Assembly (NCBI GenBank): GCA_000154345.1
Contig: DS480338.1
Span: 1-47,797, forward strand
Direction: 5' to 3'
Origin: [Clostridium] leptum DSM 753
GTDB lineage: Bacteria; Bacillota; Clostridia; Oscillospirales; Acutalibacteraceae
Length of the DNA: 47,797 bases
Shown piece after piece: positions 7,843 through 15,550 of this stretch. Made by a program: the position numbers and the translations under genes. Positions within the stretch are counted from its first letter, which is position 1. Each line of letters opens with the position of its first letter. The notes below the pieces were generated by a model that made no database searches, was not told the origin of the DNA, and saw nothing but the letters and a program-made list of their open reading frames with translations.

Positions 7843-7871
7843 TTGAAACTTTCCTGATTCTGAGGTATAAT
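7843..7871 (+). promoter_or_regulatory. Promoter of the MBL hydrolase gene
   Basis: TTGAAA (7843-7848) and TATAAT (7866-7871) are spaced by 17 bases. Transcription should start near 7878, giving a leader of about 68 bases before the AAAGGAGG ribosome site and the ATG at 7946. Confidence 0.8.
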
Positions 7872-7883
7872 CCACCTTGTGAT

Positions 7884-7903
7884 ACAAATGTAATTTCATT
7901 TGT
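7884..7903. promoter_or_regulatory. Inverted repeat just after the hydrolase transcription start
   Basis: ACAAATG (7884-7890) and CATTTGT (7897-7903) flank TAATTT. It begins about six bases past the predicted start of transcription, a typical repressor position. Its sequence differs from the 26-bp palindrome, so it may bind a different regulator. Confidence 0.45.
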
Positions 7904-7945
7904 TAAAGCTATTCTGACACCCCCGTCATAAAAGGAGGCGGCGCC

Positions 7946-8731
7946 ATGGAAGCCACAGAAAAGCCCATCGAAATCACAGTGGCGGCAAACGCGGGCGTAA
8001 TGATCCGCGCGGGAAACACCGTCATTTTAGCGGATGTTTTGGAGGATGCCGGTCCGTATCCCTTCGACCGGCTGCCGGATTCTGTGCTGTCTCAAATGGC
8101 TGAAGGGGAGAATCCCTGGCGGAACGCCCAGTATCTGATCTTTACTCATGAGCATCCGGACCACTTCGCTCCGGATCTGGTCCGGCGGTACCTTTCCCGG
8201 AATACTGTCCGCCGCTTGGTGCTTCCCAACCGGCCGGACAAGGAAAACCAAGCCCTTCTGTCGGAGCTGCGTGAGAGCCGGGCCCCGGTTTGGGCGCTGC
8301 CGGATGAAATCGGAAAACGGCATACCTTTGTGCTGCAAAAGGACATTCTGCTTCACACCGCCTGCACCCCCCACACCGGCAGCATGTTCGAGAACGCCAG
8401 CTGTAATTTACTGCTCTTCTCGCTCCTGGGCCGGAATATTTTGCTGCTCAGCGACTGCGACGACCGGAATCCCCAGGTTTACCAATGGCTGAAAGAAATC
8501 CCCATTGACCTGGTGCTTCTGAACCCTTTCTTTTTCGCCTCCGCTTCAGGGCAGCAATGCCTGAAGCGGTTTATCCAGCCGAAAAAAGCGGTGATATACC
8601 ACGTGCCGGCGGAATCCATCGATAAAATGAAGGTCCGCAGCGTGGCCCGCCAGGGGCTTGCCAGGTTCGGCGCGGATTACCCCGGCGCCGTGATGGCGGA
8701 CCGGCCGTTTTTTCCGGTGGAACTGACTTAG
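7946..8731 (+). CDS. Metallo-beta-lactamase-fold metal-dependent hydrolase
   Basis: This 261-residue soluble protein has the metal motif THEHPDH (H68, H70, D72, H73), further probable ligands H143 (TPHTG), D170 (LLLSDCDD) and H219 (VIYHVP), and no signal peptide. The layout is that of the UlaG/glyoxalase II end of the superfamily, whose members hydrolyse lactones, thioesters or phosphodiesters. The exact reaction cannot be read from sequence. It has its own strong promoter and precedes the E1alpha gene by 92 bases. In context it could open a sugar lactone or hydrolyse an acyl thioester made by the neighbouring complex; both are guesses. ATG start with AAAGGAGG upstream. Confidence 0.8.
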   Translation: MEATEKPIEITVAANAGVMIRAGNTVILADVLEDAGPYPFDRLPDSVLSQMAEGENPWRNAQYLIFTHEHPDHFAPDLVRRYLSRNTVRRLVLPNRPDKENQALLSELRESRAPVWALPDEIGKRHTFVLQKDILLHTACTPHTGSMFENASCNLLLFSLLGRNILLLSDCDDRNPQVYQWLKEIPIDLVLLNPFFFASASGQQCLKRFIQPKKAVIYHVPAESIDKMKVRSVARQGLARFGADYPGAVMADRPFFPVELT

Positions 8732-8776
8732 GCCAGTCAGGCCGGTCACATTCCGCTTCCCGGGAAGCCCGCCTAA

Positions 8777-8798
8777 AAAGGTATCATAGGATATTGTT
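8777..8798. promoter_or_regulatory. Second probable SorC operator upstream of E1alpha
   Basis: AAAGGTATC-atag-GATATTGTT matches the core of the palindrome at 7704-7729 (AACAATATC-gagc-GATATTGTT) at 15 of 18 half-site positions, with the right half perfect and the same 4-base spacing. It ends ten bases before the AAAGGAG ribosome site of the dehydrogenase operon. Confidence 0.55.
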
Positions 8799-8823
8799 TA
8801 ATTGTTTAAAGGAGAGGATCGCA

Positions 8824-9789
8824 TTGAAACCTGAATATTCCAAAGAGCTTCTAGCCGAAATGTGGAAAAAGCTGAACCTGGCCCGGGAGTTTGAAACCCG
8901 GGTCCAGTGGCTGTTTTCTATGGGCCTGGTTCACGGAACCACCCACCTGGGCATCGGAGAGGAGGCCACCGCCGTCGGCTCCATTTTAGCCCTGAAGCCC
9001 CAGGATTACGTGTTCGGCACCCACAGGGGCCACAGCCAGGCCATCGCCAAAGGCATCGACATTGACCGCATGATGGCGGAGATCCTGGCAAAGGAGACCG
9101 GCGTCTGCAAGGGCAAGGGCGGCTCCATGCACATCGCCTCTCCGGATATCAACTATTTCGCCACCAGCGGTATTTTAGGCGCCAGCAGCGTCATCGCCAA
9201 CGGCGCGGCCCTCACCATCAAAAAACGGAACGAGAGGGACCGCATCACCGCCGTATTTTACGGCGACGGCGCCTCCAACGAGGGCGCCTGCTTCGAGGCT
9301 CTGAACCTGGCGGCCCTATGGAAGCTTCCCATCTTATTTGTGTGCATCAACAACACCTACGGGATGTCCACTCCCATCGCCAAGGCTATGCACGACACTG
9401 ATCTTTCCAAGCGTGCCTACCCCTTTGGCATCCCCTCGAAAACCGTAGACGGCAATCATGTGCTGGAGGTTTACGATGCGGTATCAGAGGCACGGGAATA
9501 CGTGCTGGAAAACGGCCCCATGATGGTGGTAGAAAACACCTACCGCATTTCCGGCCACTCCAAGAGCGACGGCAACCTGTACCGTTCCAAGGAGGAAATC
9601 AACGCCTGGAAGGAAAAATGTCCCATCAAGGCGTTCCGGAGCTACCTGGCGGAGCGCCGGCTTTTCACCGAGGAGGAGCTGGACGCGGCGGTAAAGGAGG
9701 CCGCCGCCGTCATCGACCACGCGGTGGAATACGGCAAGGCCAGTAAAAATCCCAGCGTGGACGACGTGTTCGACGATGTATATGCCTGA
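8824..9789 (+). CDS. acoA: TPP-dependent dehydrogenase E1 component alpha subunit (acetoin dehydrogenase type)
   Basis: This 321-residue subunit holds most of the thiamine diphosphate site. The binding motif begins GDGASNEG at 147 and ends in the NN pair at 176-177. The GTHRGHS segment and the KGKGGSMH loop are typical of the E1alpha of acetoin and branched or pyruvate dehydrogenase complexes. I chose the TTG start at 8824 because AAAGGAGAGG lies just upstream; an earlier in-frame TTG at 8794 lies inside the operator. It is the first gene of an E1alpha-E1beta-E2 operon, 14 bases before the beta subunit. The substrate is not fixed by these motifs: acetoin is the default, and a deoxyketose is an inferred alternative. 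Confidence 0.88.
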   Translation: MKPEYSKELLAEMWKKLNLAREFETRVQWLFSMGLVHGTTHLGIGEEATAVGSILALKPQDYVFGTHRGHSQAIAKGIDIDRMMAEILAKETGVCKGKGGSMHIASPDINYFATSGILGASSVIANGAALTIKKRNERDRITAVFYGDGASNEGACFEALNLAALWKLPILFVCINNTYGMSTPIAKAMHDTDLSKRAYPFGIPSKTVDGNHVLEVYDAVSEAREYVLENGPMMVVENTYRISGHSKSDGNLYRSKEEINAWKEKCPIKAFRSYLAERRLFTEEELDAAVKEAAAVIDHAVEYGKASKNPSVDDVFDDVYA

Positions 9790-9803
9790 GGAGGGGGACA
9801 GCC

Positions 9804-10778
9804 ATGAAAGAGATTACTTACGCGCAAGCGATTAACGAGGCCATTTCTGAGGAAATGCGCCGGGATGAAAACGTATTTATGATGGGCGAGGATATCGGCC
9901 TTTACTGCGGCGCCTTCGGCGTTTCCAGGGGGATGATCCAGGAATTCGGCGGGGATCGGATCATGGATACCCCCATCGCGGAGCAGGCCTATGTAGGCGC
10001 CGGGGTGGGCGCCGCCATGTGCGGAATGCGCCCCATCGTGGAGCTGATGTTCTCCGACTTTATGTGCGTGTGCTTTGACGAGCTGGTCAACGAAGCCGCC
10101 AAGCTCCGCTTTATGTTCGGCGGCAAGGTTAAGGTGCCCATGGTCATGCGAACCGCCTCCGGCGCCGGCACCGGAGCGGCGGCCCAGCACTCTCAGAGCC
10201 TGGAGGCCTGTCTGGCTCATTTCCCCGGGCTGAAGGTGGTCATCCCCTCCACCCCCTACGACGCCAAGGGCCTTTTGAAAACCGCTATCCGGGATGACAA
10301 CCCGGTGATGTTCCTGGAGCAGAAAACCCTCTACCGCACCAAGGGCATGGTTCCCGAGGAGGAGTATTCCATCCCGCTGGGCCAGGCGGACATTAAGCTT
10401 GCCGGCTCCGACTGCACCGTGGTCACCTACGGGCGCATGGTCAACACCTGTCTGACCGCCGCCCAGGAGCTGGAAAAGGATGGCGTGCGCCTGGAGGTCA
10501 TCGACATCCGCTCCCTGGTTCCCCTGGATACGCAGACTATTTTAGAATCTGTAAAAAAGACCAAGCACGTGCTGATCGTCCATGAGGCAGTTCAATTCTG
10601 CGGCTTCGGCGCGGAGATCGCCGGGCAGATCGCGGACAGCGACGCCTTCTATTATTTAGACGCCCCCATTAAGCGGTTAGGCGCCAAGAGCACGCCTATC
10701 CCCTTCAATCCCATTTTGGAGGCGGAAACCTTCCCCACCGTTCCGAAAATCGTAGCCGCGGTAAAAAGCCTGCTGTAA
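9804..10778 (+). CDS. acoB: TPP-dependent dehydrogenase E1 component beta subunit (acetoin dehydrogenase type)
   Basis: This 324-residue transketolase-like subunit forms the E1 heterotetramer with the preceding gene product. It has the usual opening ITYAQAINEAISEEMRRD, the MGEDIG loop, GASGAGTGAAAQHSQSLEA-type activation segment (here ASGAGTGAAAQHSQ), and the C-terminal transketolase domain with VIDIRSLVPLDTQTI and the VHEAV segment. Length is normal. It starts at ATG behind GAGGAGGGG, and the next gene begins 20 bases after its stop. The reaction is decarboxylation or cleavage of the substrate and reductive acylation of the lipoyl group of E2. Confidence 0.92.
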   Translation: MKEITYAQAINEAISEEMRRDENVFMMGEDIGLYCGAFGVSRGMIQEFGGDRIMDTPIAEQAYVGAGVGAAMCGMRPIVELMFSDFMCVCFDELVNEAAKLRFMFGGKVKVPMVMRTASGAGTGAAAQHSQSLEACLAHFPGLKVVIPSTPYDAKGLLKTAIRDDNPVMFLEQKTLYRTKGMVPEEEYSIPLGQADIKLAGSDCTVVTYGRMVNTCLTAAQELEKDGVRLEVIDIRSLVPLDTQTILESVKKTKHVLIVHEAVQFCGFGAEIAGQIADSDAFYYLDAPIKRLGAKSTPIPFNPILEAETFPTVPKIVAAVKSLL

Positions 10779-10798
10779 CGCTGTAAGGAGGAAGCCAA

Positions 10799-12064
10799 AT
10801 GACTGAGATTTTTATGCCCAAGGCGGGCATGGATATGAAAGAGGGCCGGCTGATCCGGTGGCTGAAGGAGGTCGGCGACCCGGTAGAAAAGGACGAGCCG
10901 GTCATGGAAATCGAAACGGATAAAATCACCATGGAGGCTGAGGCTCCCGGTTCCGGGATTCTGCTGGCGAAAACCGTGGAGGAGGATACCTGGGTGCCCG
11001 TGCTGTCGGTGATCGGCTACATCGGGGAGCCGGGAGAAAAGATTCCCGAGGCTCCGGTAGCCAGCCCCAAAGCACCGGAGTCCTCTCAGCAGGAGGAAGC
11101 GCCGCTGCCGTCAGTTCCCGGCGGCTCAGCGGAACCCGCCGCCCTGGCCCCGCCGGAGAAAAAGAGCCGGGAGGCTCAGACCGGGCCGTCCGCGGAAAGA
11201 GAGGCTGCCGCCGTCTCGGGAGGCCAGAAGCAGAACCCGTCCGCTCCGTCTGCGGACAGTCCTATTCTTGCCACGCCCTGCGCGAAGAAAGCCGCCCGGG
11301 AAAGGGGACTGGATTTAAAGGACATTGTTCCCGGCAGAAGCGACGGCGTTATCCGCGCCGCCGACGTGCTGGCCACCCCCCTGGCCCGGCGGATCGCCCA
11401 GGATCAGGGCGTGGATCTGTCCGCCGTGGCCGGAACCGGCTGTCACGGCAAGGTCACTAAGGGCGATGTGCTGGCGGCCGCCCAGTCAAGCGGCGCCGGC
11501 TTTGCCGCTGTCCAGGCGGTCAAAGCAGATATCACCTGCCTTTTAGATCTGATCAGCCAGCTGAACGGCTCCCGGGAGAAGGCTCTCTCTCTGGATGCGT
11601 TTTTCCTAAAGGCCGCCGCTTTGGCGGTCCAGAAGCTGTCCCTCTCCTCCGCCGGCTTTAGCTTCGCTGTATTCGGCGGCGGGGAAAAGGAACAGCCTGT
11701 TGTCGCAGGCGCCGAATCGCTGTCCCTTTCCCGGATTTCTGCACAAATCGGGGAATTGACTGAAAAAGCGTTGTCACATACCCTTTCTTCTAAAGAAACC
11801 GTCCCGGCAGCCTTCGGCGTCTGCGATATGAGCTCATTCGGCGTTTACGCCTTTACCCCGGTGCTCCGTTCCGGAGAGGCCGGAATTTTTGGCCTGGCCG
11901 CCCCGGAGGACGCTTTGGTCCTGGAGGATGGCCAGGTAACGGTTCACAAAACCGCTGTGGTTTGCCTGCGGTACGACGCCCGGGTTCTTTCTGAGGCCCA
12001 GGCCGCCCAGCTTCTGAGCGCAATGAAATCCCTTTTGCAAACGCCGATGGAAATTTTACTGTAG
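10799..12064 (+). CDS. acoC: Dihydrolipoamide acyltransferase (E2) with a degenerate catalytic domain
   Basis: A 421-residue E2-type protein. Residues 1-75 form a lipoyl domain with the target lysine K42 in ETDKITME. A Pro/Ala/Ser-rich linker runs to about 155. Two peripheral-subunit-binding domains follow directly, at about 156-191 and 192-226, each opening LATPxA. The last 180 residues align with the acyltransferase fold (VCDMSSFGVYAFTPVL, GIFGLAAPEDAL), but the catalytic motif normally DHRVxDG reads DARVLSE (393-399), so the catalytic His is A394 and the Asp is S398. The domain is also shorter than usual. Transfer of the acyl group to CoA is therefore doubtful. It may act as a lipoyl carrier and scaffold. 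ATG start with AAGGAGG upstream; third gene of the operon. Confidence 0.88.
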   Translation: MTEIFMPKAGMDMKEGRLIRWLKEVGDPVEKDEPVMEIETDKITMEAEAPGSGILLAKTVEEDTWVPVLSVIGYIGEPGEKIPEAPVASPKAPESSQQEEAPLPSVPGGSAEPAALAPPEKKSREAQTGPSAEREAAAVSGGQKQNPSAPSADSPILATPCAKKAARERGLDLKDIVPGRSDGVIRAADVLATPLARRIAQDQGVDLSAVAGTGCHGKVTKGDVLAAAQSSGAGFAAVQAVKADITCLLDLISQLNGSREKALSLDAFFLKAAALAVQKLSLSSAGFSFAVFGGGEKEQPVVAGAESLSLSRISAQIGELTEKALSHTLSSKETVPAAFGVCDMSSFGVYAFTPVLRSGEAGIFGLAAPEDALVLEDGQVTVHKTAVVCLRYDARVLSEAQAAQLLSAMKSLLQTPMEILL

Positions 12065-12347
12065 CAAAGGCGCCGGCGGCGCTTTTGCGAAAGGCCCCTC
12101 CCAAAGCCGGCGCAAAGGAACGGCCGGCCTTCGGATTTCCGAGGCCGCTTGCCTGCGCGTCAAACCCACGCCAGTCCGGCGCCGCCTCAAGGCCGCGCTG
12201 CTGAACCCTTTGACGCGGTAATGCCGCCCGCGGCCGCCGGGAATCGGGAGCACACTCCTTGGACGGGCCTTAAAGCTTTGACAAGAGCACCGCTATCCTG
12301 CTGAACGCAGCGCTGATAGCCTAATACGACATTTGGGAGATAAGATT
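12065..12347. other. GC-rich gap between the E2 and E3 genes
   Basis: The gap is about 280 bases, much longer than those between the other complex genes. It holds short GC-rich self-complementary segments but no supported gene, no clear terminator with a U-tract and no convincing promoter. Whether E3 is co-transcribed is open. Confidence 0.4.
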
Positions 12348-13739
12348 ATGAGAAAGCAATACGACGTCGCGGTGATCGGCGGCGGTCCGGCGGGCTATGT
12401 GGCCGCGATCAAGGCCGCCCAGCTGGGAGGCAGAGCCGCCGTGTTTGAAAAAAGCGTGCTGGGGGGCACCTGCCTCAACCGGGGCTGCATTCCCACCAAA
12501 TGCTACCTGAAAACCGCCGAGCTGATGGAGGAAATCGCCGGCTGCGCCCAGCGGGGCATTGTCCTGGACGCCCATCCGTCGGTGGATCTGCCGAAAGCGG
12601 TGGCCCATAAAAACAGCGTGGTGAAAAAGCTGACCGACGGCGTGGCGGGCCTGCTGCGCTCCCACAAAATCGACGTATACTACGGAGAAGCGGCTCTGGC
12701 CACCGAAACCACCCTGACCTGCGGAGGGGAAACCTACGGCTTTGACAGCGTGCTGCTCTGCGGCGGCTCAAAGCCCGGCGTGATTCCAATTCCCGGAGCA
12801 GAAAGCAAAAACGTGCTGGACAGCGACGCTCTTTTAGATCTGGAAGCTCTGCCGCGGAGGCTGGCTATCATTGGCGGCGGCGTGATCGGCTGCGAAATGG
12901 CGGCGGCATTTCACGGCTTCGGCAGCCAGGTCACCGTCATCGAGGCTATGGACCGGCTGGTCCCGCCGATGGATGAGGAAATTTCCGCCCAGCTGAAAAA
13001 ATCTCTGGAAAAGAAGGGAATCCGGGTGCTGACCTCCCAAAAGGTGTCCGCCATTCAGGACCAGGGAACCGGAAGCACAGTCCTCTGCCAGGACGGCACA
13101 CGGGTAGAAGCGGATAAAATCCTGATCTGCGTCGGCAGAGCCGCCGATTTAGACTGTCTGGGCGCTCTGAAGGACCGGATCCGGCTGGAACGGGGAAAGG
13201 TCTCTGTGGACGAACAGATGCGGACCAGCATTCCCAACATCTACGCGCCAGGCGACATCAACGGAAAACACATGCTGGCCCATGCCGCCTTCAAAATGGG
13301 AGAGGCCGCGGCCTGCGCCGCCATGGGGCGGCCGGAGGCCTGTGACCTCCGGTACGTTCCCTCCTGTATCTATACAAGCCCGGAGGCCGCCGGGGTGGGC
13401 CTTTCCGAAAAAGCCGCCAGGGAACAGTACGGAAGGGAAAGCATTTTAGTCGGCAGATACTTTTTCCAATCCAACGGCCGGGCCCTGGCAAGCGGCAGGG
13501 GCGAGGGCTTTGTCAAGGTCGTGGTAGAAAAGCGGTATCAGGAATTGCTGGGAGTGCATATTTTGGGCGGCGACGCCGCGGAAATGATCGCCGAGGCGGC
13601 GGCCCTGCTCCACGCTGAGGTTCCGGCTGACGAAATCGCCGATATGATCCACGCCCATCCCACCTATTCAGAGGCCTTTATGGAGGCCTGCGCCGCCGCG
13701 CTGGGCCGATGCATCCATCTGCCGGCGGGGCAGCCATAA
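12348..13739 (+). CDS. lpdA: Dihydrolipoyl dehydrogenase (E3)
   Basis: This 463-residue FAD flavoprotein reoxidises dihydrolipoamide with NAD. The FAD motif GGGPAGYVAA is at 11-20 and the redox pair is C42/C47 in GGTCLNRGCIPTK. The NAD motif IIGGGVIGCEMA lies in the middle, with APGDING for the FAD tail, and the C-terminal dimer domain has the catalytic HPTYSE (H437, E442). Length is normal, with no N-terminal lipoyl domain. The ATG at 12348 follows a GGGAG site; a TTG 15 bases earlier overlaps that site. It completes the E1-E2-E3 set. Confidence 0.94.
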   Translation: MRKQYDVAVIGGGPAGYVAAIKAAQLGGRAAVFEKSVLGGTCLNRGCIPTKCYLKTAELMEEIAGCAQRGIVLDAHPSVDLPKAVAHKNSVVKKLTDGVAGLLRSHKIDVYYGEAALATETTLTCGGETYGFDSVLLCGGSKPGVIPIPGAESKNVLDSDALLDLEALPRRLAIIGGGVIGCEMAAAFHGFGSQVTVIEAMDRLVPPMDEEISAQLKKSLEKKGIRVLTSQKVSAIQDQGTGSTVLCQDGTRVEADKILICVGRAADLDCLGALKDRIRLERGKVSVDEQMRTSIPNIYAPGDINGKHMLAHAAFKMGEAAACAAMGRPEACDLRYVPSCIYTSPEAAGVGLSEKAAREQYGRESILVGRYFFQSNGRALASGRGEGFVKVVVEKRYQELLGVHILGGDAAEMIAEAAALLHAEVPADEIADMIHAHPTYSEAFMEACAAALGRCIHLPAGQP

Positions 13740-14028
13740 TTTTTCTGCGGTTTCTCCCGGCCGCTTGCTTCGTCCAGGCCCCCGGGGAGCGCGGCGTGTT
13801 TCCCGTCTCTCGGGAACGCCCCTCTCCGCACAGAGAGCTTTTCAGGCCTGTGAAAACGGCATGTCTTCTGTTTTTTCACGCCGTTTCTTTGGAGAATCCC
13901 ACCGCAATCCGCATTACGCGCCTTGCCGTAAAAAGCGCCGCCGAAGGCCTGACCCTGCCCGCTGGCGGAGCCCCGGCACAGTGCGGCTTCTATCAACAAA
14001 ACCGTTGACATCCTGATTTGCCTCATAG

Positions 14029-14063
14029 AAAGGGCCGCCGGAGAAATTCTCCGGCGGCCCTTT
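14029..14063. terminator. Strong bidirectional hairpin
   Basis: Arms of 17 bp (14029-14045 and 14047-14063) around a single central base, with outer A/T triplets AAA and TTT. It should terminate transcription from either side, although the U-tract is only three long. Confidence 0.65.
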
Positions 14064-14092
14064 CACCACAAGCTCAGCTATAAAACACCAAT

Positions 14093-14120
14093 GCCGCGGA
14101 TAGGAAATCCTATCCGCGGC
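14093..14120. repeat. Second perfect hairpin, 13-bp arms
   Basis: GCCGCGGATAGGA and TCCTATCCGCGGC flank two A residues. It has no U-tract on either side. It lies 30 bases from the first hairpin and 84 bases past the stop codon of the AEC gene. It may protect a transcript end or bind a protein. Confidence 0.5.
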
Positions 14121-14203
14121 GATCTATGATAAAGCGTAGGCGCGCGCACCCCCCGCTTCTCTATACTATGACGGATTTTCAAAGGAGGTACTAAAAAATC
14201 GGG

Positions 14204-15136
14204 TCAAACGCCGTAAATAGTCTGAAGCGCCACACAGAAAAGAGGCATCGTCAGGATTGAAAGCAGCGTCGAGATCGCCACTGTTTTCGCCGCCAGAGTG
14301 GTGTCGTGGCGGAAACGGGCGGCGAAAATCGCCGTCAGCCCCGCGCTGGGAGCGCAGAACTGAATGATAGAGGACGTCATAGGAATATAATCCGGTTGAA
14401 ACAGAAGCAAAATCCCCATGACCGCCGCCGGGATCAGCAGCAGCCGGATCACAGTTACCCAATAAAGAGTCTTTTCCTTGAAGATATCCAGCAGCTTGGT
14501 TTTGGAGATAAACACGCCGATGCAGATCATTGCCAGAGGCGTGTTCATATCCGCCAAAAAGCCCACCACCGATTGGAACGGATCCGGCAGCTCCAGGGAA
14601 AACAGCAGCAGAGGCAGGCCGATATAGACCCCGACGGCTCCTGGGTTCAGCGCCACCTTCCGGATCGAGATCCGTTCGCCCTCCTTGCCCATCACCACAA
14701 AGCCCACCGTCCACATCGCCACCGTAACGATCGTATTGATGATAGCGGCGTACACCATCCCCCGGTCGCCCAGAACCTCCTGAACCATGGGAAAGCCCAT
14801 AAACCCACAGTTGGAAAACATCGCGCCGAATTTCAGCACCTGCCTGCGGCCGTCAGGCTCCTTATTAAAGCAAAATTTTACGATGACCACCGCGGCTAAA
14901 ACATACACCAAGCCGGCGATCACCGTAAACCATAAATTCCAGGTGGGAATCTGTGATTTATCTACCTGAAACGCGTCGATGATAACACAAGGCACCACCA
15001 CGTTGAGCAGAAGAAAGTTCATTTGATCCGTTCCGGTCTCTGTGATAATCTTTTTTCTGCCCAGCACAAACCCTACGCTCATTAGGAGAAATAAAATCAG
15101 AACCTTCATGGCTACTGACAAAAAGTTCCCTATCAT
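14204..15136 (-). CDS. AEC-family membrane carrier
   Basis: This 310-residue membrane protein has about ten hydrophobic segments in the two five-helix halves typical of the auxin-efflux-carrier family. In bacteria these carriers move organic acids such as malate. Typical family marks are KVLILFLLMSVGFVLGRKK at the start, MFSNCGFMGFPM, NPGAVGVYIGLPLLL and the polar half-helix APSAGLTAIFA. The length is normal. The start is ATG at 15136, matching the usual N-terminus, although the ribosome site (GGGGATAG) is weak. It lies 75 bases after two small membrane-protein genes on the same strand and may share their transcript. The substrate cannot be assigned. Confidence 0.85.
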   Translation of the reverse strand: MIGNFLSVAMKVLILFLLMSVGFVLGRKKIITETGTDQMNFLLLNVVVPCVIIDAFQVDKSQIPTWNLWFTVIAGLVYVLAAVVIVKFCFNKEPDGRRQVLKFGAMFSNCGFMGFPMVQEVLGDRGMVYAAIINTIVTVAMWTVGFVVMGKEGERISIRKVALNPGAVGVYIGLPLLLFSLELPDPFQSVVGFLADMNTPLAMICIGVFISKTKLLDIFKEKTLYWVTVIRLLLIPAAVMGILLLFQPDYIPMTSSIIQFCAPSAGLTAIFAARFRHDTTLAAKTVAISTLLSILTMPLFCVALQTIYGV

Positions 15137-15211
15137 TTTGTTCTATCCCCATTGCTGCTTAATCTATCGCCGGAGCTTTCTAAAAATTCGCTGTTTCCCG
15201 AGCTTCGCCGC

Positions 15212-15550
15212 TCAATCCTCTGAAGAGTCTCCGCCGCTTTCCTCATCCGCCGCATCCTCTGCTCCGCCTTCTTCTTCCTCCAAGGCCCGCTGCTCCGCGT
15301 CCCTTCTTTTTTGGCGGAAGAAAACCAGTCCGGTGACAATCAGCGCCGCCGCCATAACGCCGCGGAAAATCCACGCGTAAACGCCGCCGAACAGGTCAAG
15401 CTGGGGCAGCAGGGCATCCGCCAGCCACCAAGCGCCCATAAACAAGAAAATCCCGCCTGCGAATACAAAAACCTGGTTTTCCTTTCTCAGCTTCCAAATC
15501 AGCAGCAAGCCGATCAGGAACCACATCCCCGCATAAACATATTCCATCAT
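15212..15550 (-). CDS. Small membrane protein with acidic tail
   Basis: The 112-residue product has three hydrophobic helices (about 3-18, 27-47, 56-76) and then a highly charged tail, basic (RQKRRD) at first and rich in Glu, Asp and Gly to the end. I do not recognise the family. Its ATG overlaps the stop of the preceding gene by four bases (ATGA), so the two are translationally coupled and probably act together at the membrane. Confidence 0.7.
   Translation of the reverse strand: MMEYVYAGMWFLIGLLLIWKLRKENQVFVFAGGIFLFMGAWWLADALLPQLDLFGGVYAWIFRGVMAAALIVTGLVFFRQKRRDAEQRALEEEEGGAEDAADEESGGDSSED

Larger units (their letters stand above)
13740..14203. other. Convergent intergenic region
   Basis: About 460 bases between the E3 gene and the AEC carrier gene, which converge. 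Plus-strand frames here lack ribosome sites. The two strong hairpins at 14029-14063 and 14093-14120 are the only clear elements. An AAAGGAGGT sequence near 14180 is not followed by a usable start. Confidence 0.6.

Noticed and set aside
8794..8823. Start of E1alpha at the upstream TTG
   Set aside because: It lies before the ribosome site and inside the probable operator. The TTG at 8824 fits the AAAGGAG site.
10799..12064. Frameshift as the cause of the altered E2 active site
   Set aside because: The frame continues in register on both sides of DARVLSE and ends in the normal helix and LL terminus, so substitution rather than a frame error explains it.
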